DNA of 5,293 nucleotides from Euryarchaeota archaeon TMED117. GTDB lineage: Archaea; Thermoplasmatota; Poseidoniia; Poseidoniales; Poseidoniaceae. Positions 4,751 through 5,293 of this stretch are shown here, one piece after another; positions within the stretch are counted from its first letter, which is position 1, and each line of letters begins with the position of its first letter. Both the position numbers and the translations under genes were made by a program. The notes below the pieces were generated by a model. That model searched no databases. It saw nothing but the letters and a program-made list of their open reading frames with translations, and was not told the origin of the DNA. Location of the stretch: the NCBI GenBank assembly GCA_002171315.2, contig NHFS02000081.1, forward strand, positions 5,516-10,808, written 5' to 3'.

Positions 4751-5293
4751 TTAAGGCCATTCAACGATTTCCCAATTGTTCTTTTGAGCAAAGGATCTTA
4801 GCGGCGGTTCAGGATTTACAGCAATCGCATGCCCACATATTTGCATGAACCAGGAATCAGCAAGTGTGTTTCCATAGCCATAACATTTTGATAAATCATG
4901 GCCGTTTTCTTTAGCATCTAATTCCACCACAGGAACTTTTCCTTTGCGTCTTGGAACAGACCAGCCTCGTTCGGAACCAGATAGAATTCCATTACGGTCG
5001 CTTGGCCCACAGCCATAGACTTCATCCATTCCTAATATTCGGCCCATGGCTTCGGCCATCGGTGCTACAGTGGCAGTTACCAGCACAAGTCTGTGACCTT
5101 GTTGGCGATGCCAAGCAACCTTTTCCCATGCTTGTTGAGAGACTTTTGGCTTCAGCAGTGTAGAAGCAATTTCATCAGAATACTTCTCCAATACCGACCA
5201 TGAAGCGAGGGAGAGGTGCCCTCGGTTTCGTAAGGCGTCATACGGAGATTTGCCCGTCAGAAGCCCGAAAACTGTTCCAAGCGTCCATGCAAC
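4751..5293 (-). CDS. HAD-superfamily (subclass IB-like) phosphatase, C-terminal 180 residues, 5' end outside window
   Basis: The frame is open from the right edge to TAA at 4751, so the true start is beyond the window. A TTG at 5191 is internal, because good coding sequence continues before it. Numbering from the edge, residues 1-58 correspond to the helical cap region (LLTGKSPYDALRNRGH). Then GHRLVLVTATVAPMAEAMG (66-84) is motif II with T73. RKGKVPVVEL (116-125) contains the motif III lysine, K117 or K119. GYGNTLADSWFM (139-150) is motif IV, and AVNPEPPLRSFAQKNNWEIVEWP is the family's usual ending (A-x-N-P...L...A...W-x-I). The nucleophile motif I (DxDxT) is off-window, so catalytic competence cannot be judged. 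Motif IV has Asn at the first acidic position but keeps the second Asp (D146). Family members remove phosphate from serine, sugar or other small phosphomonoesters; the substrate is unknown. It is likely cytoplasmic and possibly co-transcribed with the next gene. Confidence 0.85.
   Translation of the reverse strand, partial: VAWTLGTVFGLLTGKSPYDALRNRGHLSLASWSVLEKYSDEIASTLLKPKVSQQAWEKVAWHRQQGHRLVLVTATVAPMAEAMGRILGMDEVYGCGPSDRNGILSGSERGWSVPRRKGKVPVVELDAKENGHDLSKCYGYGNTLADSWFMQICGHAIAVNPEPPLRSFAQKNNWEIVEWP

Noticed and set aside
4751..5191. The HAD gene as a complete 146-residue protein starting at TTG 5191
   Set aside because: Thirty-four more in-frame residues of plausible cap-domain sequence lie upstream to the window edge, and the catalytic motif I is still missing, so the gene is cut by the edge.

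Overview
The window looks like a piece of a moderately AT-rich planktonic archaeal genome. Marine Group II / Candidatus Poseidoniales is my best guess. The reasons are: a secreted, calcium-loop (FG-GAP/VCBS-type) surface protein very rich in N-glycosylation sequons; TATA-like boxes about 25-32 bases upstream of some starts instead of bacterial -35/-10 promoters; a mix of Shine-Dalgarno and apparently leaderless starts; and short, tightly packed genes of families common in archaea. The assignment is inference and has not been checked against a database.

Layout. Bases 1-1520 (minus strand) hold the N-terminal 506 residues of a large secreted beta-propeller protein that runs off the left edge. 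A 159-base divergent spacer (1521-1679) carries small inverted and direct repeats. Then come two plus-strand genes 7 bases apart: a winged-helix protein (1680-2180) and a pentapeptide-repeat protein (2188-2646). The latter overlaps tail-to-tail by 19 bases with a minus-strand pair, a hotdog-fold thioesterase-like gene (3214-3639) translationally coupled to a four-helix membrane protein (2628-3221). A 99-base spacer separates the thioesterase from a plus-strand tRNA-Arg(GCG) (3739-3815) with its own TATA-like box. Two bases after the tRNA ends an unrecognised 299-residue soluble protein (minus, 3818-4717). Upstream of that on the same strand is a HAD-family phosphatase whose N-terminus lies beyond the right edge (4751-5293).

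How the parts relate. The winged-helix and pentapeptide genes are very likely one transcript. The thioesterase and membrane protein are almost certainly co-translated. The HAD gene and the unknown gene are in line with 33 bases between them, but the unknown gene also has a TATA-like box at the right distance for its own leaderless transcript. I see no mobile element, CRISPR array, defence cassette or biosynthetic cluster. No stretch over 300 bases lacks a gene. The most interesting items are the sequon-dense propeller protein, the winged-helix/pentapeptide pair with a repeat-bearing spacer, a mismatched anticodon stem in the tRNA, and the unrecognised 299-residue protein.
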